Source of the DNA: Anthopleura xanthogrammica
Taxonomy: Eukaryota > Cnidaria > Anthozoa > Actiniaria > Actiniidae
Assembly (NCBI GenBank): GCA_964019055.1
Contig: OZ025219.1
Coordinates: 204,501-268,500 of the forward strand
DNA: 64,000 nt
Direction of reading: 5' to 3'
In this document: positions 46,500 through 57,700 of the stretch, in pieces
Layout: every line of letters starts with the position of its first letter
How positions within the stretch are numbered: the stretch's first letter is position 1
The notes under the pieces: generated by a model
Seen by the model: the letters and a program-made list of their open reading frames with translations, nothing else
Databases searched by the model: none
Told to the model about the DNA's origin: nothing
Program-made: the position numbers and the translations under genes

Positions 46500-49050
46500 T
46501 GGAAAACTGACCAAGAAAAATGATCAAGAAAATGAACCTCATACAACCATTTCATACGCTAAAAAATATCAGCAAATACGACGACAATAACAACACCCGC
46601 AACAAACAACAACAGCAACAACAACCAACATGTACTGTTACGATACCTTACGTTGCGTTCCAGTAATTACATCAAAAAAAGCCAAGTTGTAAGAGACTTG
46701 AGTATTTTTAGTAAATTTAGAGAAATGGAGTAATGTTGAGTGTAAACATAATTTGCTAAACGTACAATAGTAAAAGTAAAGTAAAGTTTCTATATTTAAC
46801 GTCGGTAGTTTCTTCAGTTGAAATTCAACTGCTATCAATGGAAGCCGACGTTGCGCAACTTCACCTCCTCTCTCCATCAGTGCTCTGTTTTAGGAGTATT
46901 CAAAGCTGAAGCTACACGGATTAGAGAGAAGTCGAACCATGGACCTCTAGCTCCGATGGCCGCGCACTAACCAACTGAACTACTTAATGATGCGGTAATC
47001 ATGCATACTCGGCTTAAGACACCAGGGCTTATTACTAACAAAAATATAGGAAAACTGAAAGGCAGTCATGAATATACTAAGAGCGTTAACTAAAAACAAT
47101 AATATGTCTGAATAATATGACGAGAGTAGCGTAAATACGTTGCTTTGGGCATATAGTTTAACTAAAATAATATGAGAAGCTGAAACATATTGATTTTTGA
47201 TAAAAGATGCTGTTTCATCTTCGCTAAATTTGTTTTAATATTTAACCAAGTTTTCGGCCTACAAGCGGCAATCTATAGGGTTGTAAACGTGAAAGCGCAC
47301 GCATACCCTAAATACGTAGTTAACGGAAAATGTATCCATAGAAAAATATACACACAATAAGAGCGAGCTAAGATTACAACTGATAGGTCATAAGTACGCG
47401 AGCTAGATAGACTAAATTACATAGAGTGAAGGGAATAGCTAATAAAGATAATAAATTTGCTTTAATAAAGGAATGTAGCCTATGAGTTAATGTTCTTTCA
47501 CTGTCCCTGTTGCTCAAGACTACTATTTCTAGCGATGTATATAGATTCGAGCCATTTTCTCTGGTGCCATCTAGACTCGGTCTTCAATATCTTGCTCCCA
47601 TCCCAGTTAATGCTATGTGCCGCCTTAAATTGATTTTAATTATATCATCACTCTATAATCCCATATAAGCAACTATGCTATTATTTTCAAATTTTCATCC
47701 TGTCCAAATTAAAGATTTATTTGGATCGTTTTCGTCCGCATTTTTCTTGAGAAAACTGAGGCTGTCCAATTACTTGTAATTGGATAGTTTTTGTCAGCCA
47801 AGCAAAACTCGAGTAAAAAAATAGCAATTACCTTTTAACCAATCAGCGCGCAGCTTATGTTGTCGGCTTTGTTTACTTTGTCCTGAATTCAAGATGGCGG
47901 ATCGAGGAAGAAGAATTTGTCTTTGTTTTTAACGATGTTTAAGTCAAAAATTATGAAAATTTCCTTAACATAGAACTGCAAGAAGCTTTTACTAGACTCC
48001 CAGAAGTATCTTCAGAAAATTTAAGTCTCATTTAAGAAGTAAATACTACGGAAACCACCGAACTGTGGAAATGCAAGTAAAAAACAAGCCATTGTCACGC
48101 CCACAAACATCAACGGTCTTGTCGAAGTGTCGAAGTTTTCTCGTTATCCCGAACGTAAAATTGTAGAAACTTAGTTTTTTCAAAACTAGAAGAATTGTTC
48201 TGCTATTGAAATTACTTTAAATGCGCCTGAGAACCAGCCTTTAAAATTTGCCCATTTTTTGGGAACATTTTGGGTGGAATTTGGGGGCCTGGAGCCAAAA
48301 AAAAAAAAACCATAGCCGTTTCCATGGCAACAAAGCATTTGAGGACCACAACATGGGGTGTTTTCGTGCACCACCCTGGGTGGCCTACCTGCACACAAAG
48401 TTTCAAGGTGGGGCAAAAATTTTCATTTCCAACTTTGTTTGATTCTTACAGAGACCTGCTCATAAAACTCTACATAAAAGGTCTTAATTTGATTTTAAAA
48501 TTCTGAAGGAAAAAAAACACATTTGGGGCAGAAAATTGAATTCTAATTTTCGGGCTGGAGTGAGAAGACCTTTCTGCCAATTCGCAGACTCGTTAAAAAA
48601 CATCATCTCGTACTAGAATTAGTGTTTTGCTTTCATTGCTATTGTTGTTATTGTAATTTCAAACTCTTTAATTATGGCTTCAATGACTCTATTCTTTTCT
48701 TCAAAGATGTGTATTACATGCAAATCACTTGACACTTTTTACTGTTATCAGAAGTGTGCCAATACCTAAGACATCGCGTTCACAATATGACTACATCAAA
48801 ATCAATTGTCTAAAAACTATCAGTGAAGTATGATCTTCTAAGGTTGGTTAATTTTGTGGGTATTCAGAACTTGGCGCTCAAGTCTACATGGTGAGATGAA
48901 CTTTGAAAGCCATGCATTTTGGCCAGTACATGCACTCTATGGACGAGCTCTACTGAACGATTCGCTTAGGATATTAGGAGAGATCTTACAGACAAAGTGA
49001 AAATATCTTATAATATATAGTTAAATATTTTTGCATAAAGAGGTAGTTTA

Positions 49051-50088
49051 ATGACGAACAATATCAGTGGAGAAAATACTTTCAAAGATGATGAACTATT
49101 TACCCAACAAGCTTGGCAGGATCGTGTAAGAAGAAAAATCAGGACTCAAACTTCCTGGACAATTCGAGAAGATTCTAGACAAGAGAAACGAAAGCCTGAG
49201 AGTGTGAACAAGAATCACAAAGGTTTAATGAAAAACTGATTTGTTCGGAAGAAAGTGAATATGGCGACGATGAAGAAGTAGTTTCTTCCAGGCGTCCGGT
49301 GTACGCACGAACCGACCAATGACAGCGCACTTCGATGCTTAGCCAAACGGCCCTAGCTCCAATTCCCTTCCCAATACAAAGACACGCGTTTTCAAAAATT
49401 TAGAAAAAAAAAGTTTAAGTATACGTGATGTATAAAATATCAAAGCAAATCTTGCCATCCATCTCCTCGAACTCCGCGAGATATATGACTTTAAAGACTT
49501 GAGCGAGGGCCGCTCGAATTATAACAACAATCCTTTTCGCGCTTAGTTTTTCGTACAGCTAGTTGTGAAGATAAAAGAATTGAGAAAGTAAATGATTCCA
49601 GTGTGGAAGAGAAGCAGTTGTTTTCTGGAGGTAATTTTGACCACATTCATTATGATTTGAAGAAGAAATCGAAGAAAGATCTTCGAGTGTCGTTCAAAGA
49701 GCGAGTTCACTTGATTTCACCAGACATCAGAAAAGCTCCTACAACACAAAGATTGAAGTCTGGAGAAGATGAAAATGGTCGTACAAATTCAAGCTTGCCA
49801 TTCTTAGAGAACAATACTGAATATTCCAAAGTAGTTATCAGATCGAAAAAGAGAGAGATTGGAGGATCTGCATCAGCAAAAGTTAAAAGCCCAAATTTCA
49901 ATGCTCATGTTGATGGCACAAGTATGTCAAGAAGTAGGAGCGTTGGTCTGAAAGGATTGCAAAGATTTTTGCCTCAAGTTTGTTTGGCTCAGTGCAATGA
50001 TTTTGATTCTGCAGTCATCGAGATTGTACGAGAATATAACGATCCTTGCCGAGGTGTACAAGGAGAAAGTATCGATTTGTACTTCTGA
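49051..50088 (+). pseudogene. Broken copy of the Lys/Ser-rich gene (unit 2)
   Basis: The same lesions as 44520-45557: premature TGA, frameshift and an inserted segment of about 276 bp. The damage therefore predates the 4531-bp tandem duplication. Confidence 0.9.
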
Positions 50089-50551
50089 ATGTAGACTGTA
50101 CGAGAGCTTATCGATCATTTACCGAGGCGTGTACGAAGACCGAAAGCTGGAATTGTTTTGAATAGAAATTGTACGAGAATATGAATGAAGCTCAGTGAAA
50201 AATGAATACTCCTTTGAACATAAAATGTTTTCGCTAGAACACCTCTAGACTGAATGAATAAAAGCCTTGATTAACTGATTATCACTATGCGATACTGTGC
50301 ATATTTAATTAAAGATTTACTGCATACATCATTGATTTGAAGGGAAAAAACAGTCGCCGAGTCTAAGATGTCGTCTAAAATAAGAATATACATCATATAT
50401 AGTACTAGTTGGTCAGGACTTAGCTTATCTATTTCACTATCATGTGGATTTTGTTCTCTTATTCTTCGGATATACTGTGCTTGTCATCGCTTCTCGTTCT
50501 CTAAAATGTCTCATCGTTTCTTTATTATTGGTGCCTTTTCTATCCATCGCT

Positions 50552-50923
50552 TCACTCCAGTTGCTTCATATTCAGTGCTATTCGTAATCTCCGCTGAAGT
50601 TCTTCAAGGCCATAGAACTCTGCTTCTTTGATGAGCAAATCAAATTCTTCAAAATTTTCTGGTAACAGCAGCTCTTCATTGCGAAGGTAATTGAGAATGT
50701 GGCGGAAAACAATTCCATCCCTGTCAAAGAAGAAATTGCCCTGTGCATCGGTGGCAGCACGCGGTGCGAATAGACGTGACGGTGGTGTCCCGAAAACCGA
50801 CTCACGCAATCGCGAATGCTGATCGCAGCGAATCAACGTAGACCGAGTGGTAAGGTACACTTGGCCTCCAATGTTCAATCCAATAAGTTTTTCACTTGCA
50901 GCAATTTGGTTTGCTTTTTCCAT
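50552..50923 (-). CDS. BTB/T1-domain (KCTD-type) protein
   Basis: From the ATG at 50923 (MEKANQIAASEKLIGLN) the frame gives 123 residues. The T1/BTB signature is complete: LNIGGQVYLTTRSTL, FGTPPSRL, DAQGNFFFDRDGIVFRHIL, NYLR and FYGLEELQRR. KCTD-type BTB domains form oligomers and often serve as cullin-3 adaptors or G-protein partners; which applies here cannot be told. The protein is almost only the BTB domain and stops at NMKQLE, with no C-terminal domain. The frame is open upstream of this ATG to about 51091; an in-frame upstream ATG in MCFAFLTN is an alternative start. I chose 50923 because it sits 14 residues before the domain, as in family members. Block 1 carries a truncated copy, and a C-terminal-domain-like ORF lies upstream at 52325-51936. 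Confidence 0.75.
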   Translation of the reverse strand: MEKANQIAASEKLIGLNIGGQVYLTTRSTLIRCDQHSRLRESVFGTPPSRLFAPRAATDAQGNFFFDRDGIVFRHILNYLRNEELLLPENFEEFDLLIKEAEFYGLEELQRRLRIALNMKQLE

Positions 50924-51339
50924 GATTGTTTGTGAGTGGCCGTTTCTTGGAAATTGCGTGGCCTTGCCTTGTAAATTATGTAAATTATTTTCTGTCTGCT
51001 CCCAGGCATAATACTGAACGAGGTCAGTGTCTCGTATATTAGTTAAAAATGCAAAACACATACATGCGGTTGATAACTTCGTGAAAAACAACTTTGATCA
51101 AACTTACCGAATTTAGAAAGTATTTCATTTCGTTTTTCTTCTCGTATACAGGAAGTTAACTCAAGCTAGTTAAAAATGCATAAGATATGCATCAGTTGAC
51201 ACTCAGTTCTCGGAATTCAGGCATATTGTGACTCCTATTAACCGCAGAGAAAACCAATTATTTTCTTAATAGATTCTAGTTACAACTACCTCGATCAGCT
51301 CGTCGCTAGCAAACTGCCCTAATCGATCATAAGAGTCAT

Positions 51340-51650
51340 TAGTATAAATACAAAGGTGATTATACAAAATCGCGCGCTCTGATTGGTTTTCTATCTCGGA
51401 TTATCAGCCGATAATCACCTTTTCGGACAAAATGGCTGTCAGCGTGACCGTCGCGCTTTTAAAAAATAAAATATTTTCACTTTCAATGTTGTTACCTTCT
51501 TTCTTTTTTGAAATAATCACCTTTTTATTTATACTAAAACAATTATTCACCTCAAGCTCAGTGGTTATCGATGAATATTTACCTCGCAGCTCGAAGACTC
51601 GCCGCTCGGTAAATATTCATCGATAATCACTTCGCCTTCGGCGAATAACT
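51340..51650. repeat. Two adjacent fold-back elements
   Basis: Element 1 (about 51340-51537) has ends AGTATAAATACAAAGGTGAT and its inverted ATCACCTTTTTATTTATACT. Element 2 (about 51540-51650) is a palindrome around TCGATGAATATTTACC / GGTAAATATTCATCGA. Both are missing at the matching place in block 1 (about 31460-31490), so they were inserted after the block duplication. Confidence 0.75.
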
Positions 51651-51935
51651 GCTAAATAAGGTTTCAAACTTTCAATAATCTACGGACACAGCTGAAGAAG
51701 ATTTATTTAGTTTAGTTTGCCCTATTGATTGAACCTACACAAGACTTATCTGCTGGATAACAAACTAGAATACACTTAGTGATGATCCCCGGCAGTAAAA
51801 TAGTCAATATATATATATATATACCATACAAGAATGCTTTGGCTTTATAGTTTCTAGTTATATAGTTATATAGTTATTTAGCTAATGTTCTACTGATCTT
51901 TTCACTGGCAACACTTTGTCTTCACGAAGTAGTGT

Positions 51936-52325
51936 CTAGTTGTTTTTTCTTTGGAACAGCCAGATTTCAGACTGTCGAAAGCCTCCACTACTACTACCTC
52001 CACATCCATGGGCTACTGATTTACATGTGAAACCATTCGATGTAAGAACCTTCACCCAAGCACTCCACGTCCAGCTGGAGCCATCACCACTCCGAGGTTT
52101 ACTGTCGACAGTCATTTCATTTGTTAAGGGAACGACGTGACCAGAATTCATATGGCGACTTGAACTAGTTCAGAAGGTACTTATTCCCTTCTGAAAATCA
52201 CCTTGGACATCATCTCTAAAAATGTGTTCAAGTACGTCACTTGGTCCAATTAGCTGATAGCCAGTGGACCCACCGGATTTCACCAGCTTCACATAATCAA
52301 TGCTGGGACATGTTTGTTCTGCCAT
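51936..52325 (-). pseudogene. KCTD C-terminal-domain-like ORF, block 2, with stop
   Basis: It starts MAEQTCPSIDYVKLVKSG and ends SEIWLFQRKNN, parallel to 32040-31696. An in-frame TGA at 52172-52170 interrupts it (…GISTF*TSSSRHMNSGH…), and the rest is still in frame. A restart at the ATG 52151 would give 71 residues covering the GF...GCGG half. I call it a pseudogene; a short functional product cannot be excluded. Confidence 0.65.
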
Positions 52326-52560
52326 ATTGAAATCCTCTCAACAATATTCCACGAAGTAAGTACTGCTTTGGTTTGCAAGTGCTCGGCAGTGTAACCGGTG
52401 TAACTCGGACGAAGCTCCCTCACAGACTTTATTCTTCCGTAGAGGCTGAAAGGGACTGGTGAGGAGTCTAGGTAGGTACTTCATGTATGGTACTCATTTT
52501 GTATCATCAGATCAGGAGGGAGCAGATTGAGAATGGCAAAAGAATGCTATTCAGAGAGTA

Positions 52561-54559
52561 AATGTTTTGATTTGTACTTCTGAATGTAAACTTAACGAGA
52601 ATTTATCGATCATTTACCGAGATCGAAAAACGCACTATGCGCATGCTCGGAAGTTTGGCGGGAAATTCGTAGACGCATTGTACTTACAAATGAAACCATT
52701 CCATTGGATTGAGATTTACCTTCGTTTAGCAAGGCCGTTCACGAAAAGTTAGTACTTATTTTTTCCTTACCACTTTAGTTATTTTCTTTTCCTGGCCAAA
52801 TAATACGAGGGAAATTCACAAAATACAAAGTGATTGAAAATCTAGAAGTCTTTGAGTTGTTGGACTCCGTACGTCCGCCATCTTTTTTTTCTGCTTGCGC
52901 ATGCGCACATGCTTTTCACCCGTGTCTCTCTAGTTTCTTTTGTCAGGGCAATAAATTTGATTCGTCGATGTCGTCGAGTGTACGAGGACATGACGATGTA
53001 TGTACGGAAAAGTATTGATTTACACGAGAATATCTCCGTGATCTTTGCTAATGGTTCAAGAACGCATTAAATGGATCAATGAATATGGAAATTAGAAAAT
53101 TTGGTAAATAAAAAGAATCAAATACGTATGTTAAAATATAAAAAACCTGGTCTATCCAGCACAAAGTAGTTTATAAGAAAGAGTTTTATTTTGTTGAAAT
53201 GCTATAAAGTGCCCACGTTTGTTGTCAAAAATTAATCAAATATTAATGAATCAGTTCAGTGACTTTAGAATCCATGCGGAAAAATGAGACTAAAACTGCG
53301 AACCACAAAAACAGCAATTATTAATTCAGTAAAAATGTAATTATTCCAGTGGGGTTCTCTTCCAGAAGCTTTTCCAAAATTCATTAAAATCAGGGTTCAA
53401 AGGTCACATTACTTATTTCCATGGCAACTGTCAGCGTAAATTATTATTATTATCTTTTATTAAATCAATTTGCCAAAGGCAGGTGACAACAAAATAGAAC
53501 ATTAAGTCCCCTACAAGGCGTATCACCCAAATTATCAGCATTGTCTATTATTCTCAGTGCCTACAATGTACATGAATATATTTTAAGATATGGAGCAGCC
53601 AAAAAATTGCTGGTCTTCATGAGAGTGGAATTTATCGATAATTTACCGAGACGTATACGAGACAACGTTCCTTGAATTCCTTAGGTCAACACAGTTAACC
53701 CACGTCAACACAGGGAAAACCCAAACAATCCAAATGAGCCACAAACGAGTGGCTTTCTAACTTTTATAAAACACCATACAGTGGCGCCATTGTCGTTATA
53801 AGTTTCCTAATAAAATAAGTTAAGCCTGCAAGACTATTGAGCTTAATTGGATATCAGACAAATACGGTAAGCAAGTGAGTTGGAGTTTGAATTTATAAAA
53901 AATACCCGTTTTGCATTACGTTTCGCATCGCGTTTCGCTTCACGTTTCGTATCTCGTTTTGCATCGCGTTTAGCATTGTTTCGTTTCACAGAAAATGATA
54001 AGCCCTGAGCTGTATCTCTACCACAACAAACAATCGCTTTTTCCTTTTGTTTTTCGCAAGATTATTTGTTTGTTTGCACAAAAGAAATCGACGTTTGAAA
54101 ATAAATGTATACTTGTTTATATAAAGCTTAAATCAAACTCATGGCGCGCGTGCTCACAAGAAATTTTCATACTACCAATCTTCTCGAATAAAATATGTAG
54201 AATTAAATATGATGTTTTTCATTGTTATTAATAGCACTATTTGAGGCCCTTTTTACCTTTTAATTCCGAACATATCACTGTTAATTTATCGACGACGAGC
54301 CCCGAAGGAATGAGAAATAATAATAAAATGGTTTTGAATATCAATTAAGTGACTCGGTCTATCATTATGACAGTGTCAATCACATTTGACATGCGTATAT
54401 AACATGTGATTGGAGAATGGTAGTTGCCATGGTCGTATAGAGCTAAACAAATCTGATTAACATAGTAATGCATTCTGGGTACTATTGCGCAACTTTTCCT
54501 TTTTGTCGAGGAGGGGGCAAAACGTATTTTTAGACTGGTTTGCCAGAGGCAACCCAGTA
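52561..54559. other. Gene-free stretch between block 2 and TRPC-2
   Basis: No gene recognised. The motif ATCGATCATTTACCGAG and diverged relatives recur at about 52605, 53633 and 53640, echoing the 3' flank of the Lys/Ser-rich genes. A decamer array of GTTTCGCATC type lies at about 53918-53985. A GGTTTGCCAGAGGCAACCC repeat end at 54537-54555 is shared with 18767-18790. Confidence 0.5.
53918..53985 (+). repeat. Decamer tandem array (CGTTTCGCATC-type)
   Basis: About six to seven imperfect units of roughly 10 bp (GTTTCGCATC, GTTTCGCTTC, GTTTCGTATC, GTTTTGCATC ...). No open frame of interest. Confidence 0.8.
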
Positions 54560-54716
54560 AATACTCTCTTACAACTATATAGTACTTGGCTTTTCTTTGA
54601 TATAATAACTGGAGCGCACGCAACGTAAGCAAGGTATCGTAACAAAGTTTTTGTTGTTGTTGTTATTGTCGTTGTAGTTGCTGATTTTTTGAAAGGTATG
54701 TAATAACTGTATGGGG

Positions 54717-57700
54717 TTAAACATTTATCTCAATATGTTGATTATAATCTTGACCAGTTTTCCATTGATCTTTGTCACCTCCGGTTTGATCACCTATTCC
54801 ATCTTTTTTCTTCATTGCATCGATGTATCGTCTCAGAATTATTTTAACCGTCTCGTTTCTCTTATTGAGCCATTGATTGAGCTTATTAAAGAAAACAATA
54901 AAAACATGCTTTAAATCATCCAGCCACCCAACAAGTCAGTTATGAATCAAGGGTGGGTAGTGGTAGTGCACTCAAAGGGTCTCGGATTTAAGGGGACTTT
55001 CTCTTGATTCGAAAGTTTTCTCCGGAAGTTAACGGGAGTTATGGCCGTTTTAATTCAAGTACCCACGCACTCTAGAACTGGGTCGAGCCACCTTAATTTG
55101 CAAAACCACACGCTTCATTCGAATTCGATATTTGAGTTAGCTGTGTCCCTACCTACAACAGCCCAGAGCTTGTTTGAGGGTTTGATAAATATATTTCTTT
55201 TTGCTTAGGTTTGCTTTGCAAGGACACATAGGCTTTTATCACACGGCGGGTATACTGGTTAAAAAATAGGTTTAGAATCCCTTCTGTCCCCTTGCCCTCG
55301 CTTTGAGGCATTTCAGAACGTTCCAAACAAAGGTTTTTCTCTCATGGCATGGGAATAAACAAGGCCGCCGTGTGATTAAAGCCCATTGATACTGCAAATA
55401 GACCCCTTCGTGTGACGTCAGCAGCTCAATTTGGAGGACAAAACAAAATAATTTCAATTTCTTTAGGATTAGAACCTATTGTTTTTTCCTTCAAATTGAG
55501 CTGCATTCCGACGTGCTGCAAGGGGTCTAGTCATTATAAGAAACTTATAGTCGAGAACCCACCTTAGTTTGCTGTTCTCTATCGGTATTCTTGCTTGATA
55601 AATGCGATGTCTGCTTTTCAAGAACACATTGATCAGTCATGACTGCAAGGTGATTAATGCTTAAGAAACTTGTTATCGAGAACTCACCTCTTGGTGTTCG
55701 CTATCGGCATTGCCACACCGCTGTAGGCAATTAAAAGAAAGCAATCAACTTAAGTTTATAAAACAACTTCATCAAATCAAGAAATTGCTCCTTTAAAGTA
55801 AGCAGTTTTCTATATAGAAGGATTCACGATAGCAGCCGCCATCTTGGAAGTAGGGAAAACGCGCCGAATTTTAGTGTAAATGTATAGGATATTGGGTGAC
55901 TTTGAAAAAGTTATTTCTCCGCTCCGTTTTGGCAGATTTTCAAAACAAAAGCTTTATTGCAATGATATTACCCATTGTATTCTTGTGACTGAAAATTGGA
56001 GGGTAAAACGTTTGCAAAAAGATTCTTTATATTATTTTAATTTCTCCCACGTTTCTTATATTCTTTTAGCGGGAAAATACAAATAGCTTAAAAAATCAGT
56101 TAACTTTTAAGATTTATTGGCGAGAAAGTCGCTCATATTTAGTATATTTTCAAGATGGCCGCCATGAAACTCAAGTGAATTGAGCGTGCGGTGGATGATG
56201 GGATTGATTCTTTTTCAGATCAGGAAATCATGCTTTGCGCGCCTAGTCAGATCACCTGGATGATTTGAATTTCCATGATTAAATGTGGCCTTTACCTTTT
56301 TCCAAAACTTTACAATGTCCTTAATTTTACCCCACAGATAATAAACATTAGGGATGAGGTTGAGAGGTGGTGGGAGAACACTGCCCTTCTTCACCCAGAC
56401 CATCATCAGGCGAGTTCTTGACACTTTCCACTTCAGGTAGGCGTTGCCCTGTCAAGAAAGAAACGAATTTGTAATGAAAACAGTTGGAACAGTCCAATCA
56501 GTCAACTGTCTCAATATCTCAACTCATATGAGCAGAAAAGAAGCAGCATACGGAGTTTTGTCCGTCGATGAGGAAGAATTTGCCCAAATTTCGGCTGAAA
56601 GCCGGACTGTATTAGGAGTCCTCATATCGGATTGGATCTTACGGTGGCTCAGCGAGTGCCCTTCAAGACATTCCCATCTTCCTTCCTGCTCAGGATAATT
56701 TACTCAAAATATGGGAAATAGCATTTCTGAGAATGTAACATTGGTATTTGTCAGTTTCTGGAGTAAATGAACCATCAACTCATGTAGATCCATTCCTGCC
56801 TTCAGGACCGGCCCTAATATTACAGTTAGCTTATATTTTTCTTTGTATTACTTCATATCATAGAAACAGACTGAAGTTCTCACCGCGATTTCTTCATATG
56901 ATTTTGACATCATGGCAATCAGCATGTTGATGGCTACAATGATGGTAATTACTTGAAATATAGCAAACAGAACTTCGCCTGTGTCCTTGGTGATGGAGAA
57001 ATTCCTATCCTTCGTGCTGAAACGTTTTAGATCAGTAACACCAAAGAGTGACCAGAACAGACTATGAAAGCTCGTATAGGTTCTAGACATAAAGATTGAA
57101 GAAAAATAGCAAGATTAGCAATCGACGATTACTATATTTAAAAATAGGTGCTTCCCTTTGATAAGGATGGACACCAGATCTGTCACTTTTTGGCTTTTTG
57201 AAAATCCTCATCCATTCTCCGTTCCCTTATTACGTCTTCATATCGCCTTAGGATTACTCCCAAAGTGAAAAGGTCTATATACGAGGAAATCAGGTCTTTT
57301 CTATACCAATAGGCCATTTGCAACAAACAGTCACGTGCTGATATATCACTTTGATAACGAATCAATTCAGCCCAAGGTCCCTTGGGGAAGGCTCTGCTGG
57401 ATGGCAAACAAACTTTAAATTGATTGGTATCTTGAAATCGAAAGTATCTTAAAAGAGAAAAAAAAATATTTTGGAAAAGGTCTTGAATACGAAATTAGTA
57501 ATCCTGCAAAAGTTTTTAAAATAAAGAATTTATTTTTATTTTTTTTGCTACCCAGTAACAGTCACGTGGCTGTTTGTTGCAAAAGGACTATTGCACTATA
57601 AATCCCTGACCGGAGGTTAAAACAATGAAAAATATAGTTTTAAAACATCAAAACAGATTTCAGTCCTCAAGAGAACAGAATTGAATATTCTATTCTGTTT

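Larger units (their letters stand above)
46136..50663. repeat. 4531-bp tandem duplication, unit 2
   Basis: Matches unit 1 up to 50663. Beyond that the original BTB gene continues (GTAACAGCAG), whereas unit 1 jumps into unit 2 (GTTTTAATGGG). Confidence 0.95.
43925..52560. repeat. Segmental duplication, block 2
   Basis: Paralogous to 28905-32275 in the same orientation. It is longer because it contains the 4531-bp tandem duplication and two fold-back insertions near 51340-51650. It retains the intact BTB gene but a broken Lys/Ser-rich gene (two copies) and a broken C-terminal-domain ORF. Confidence 0.85.
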
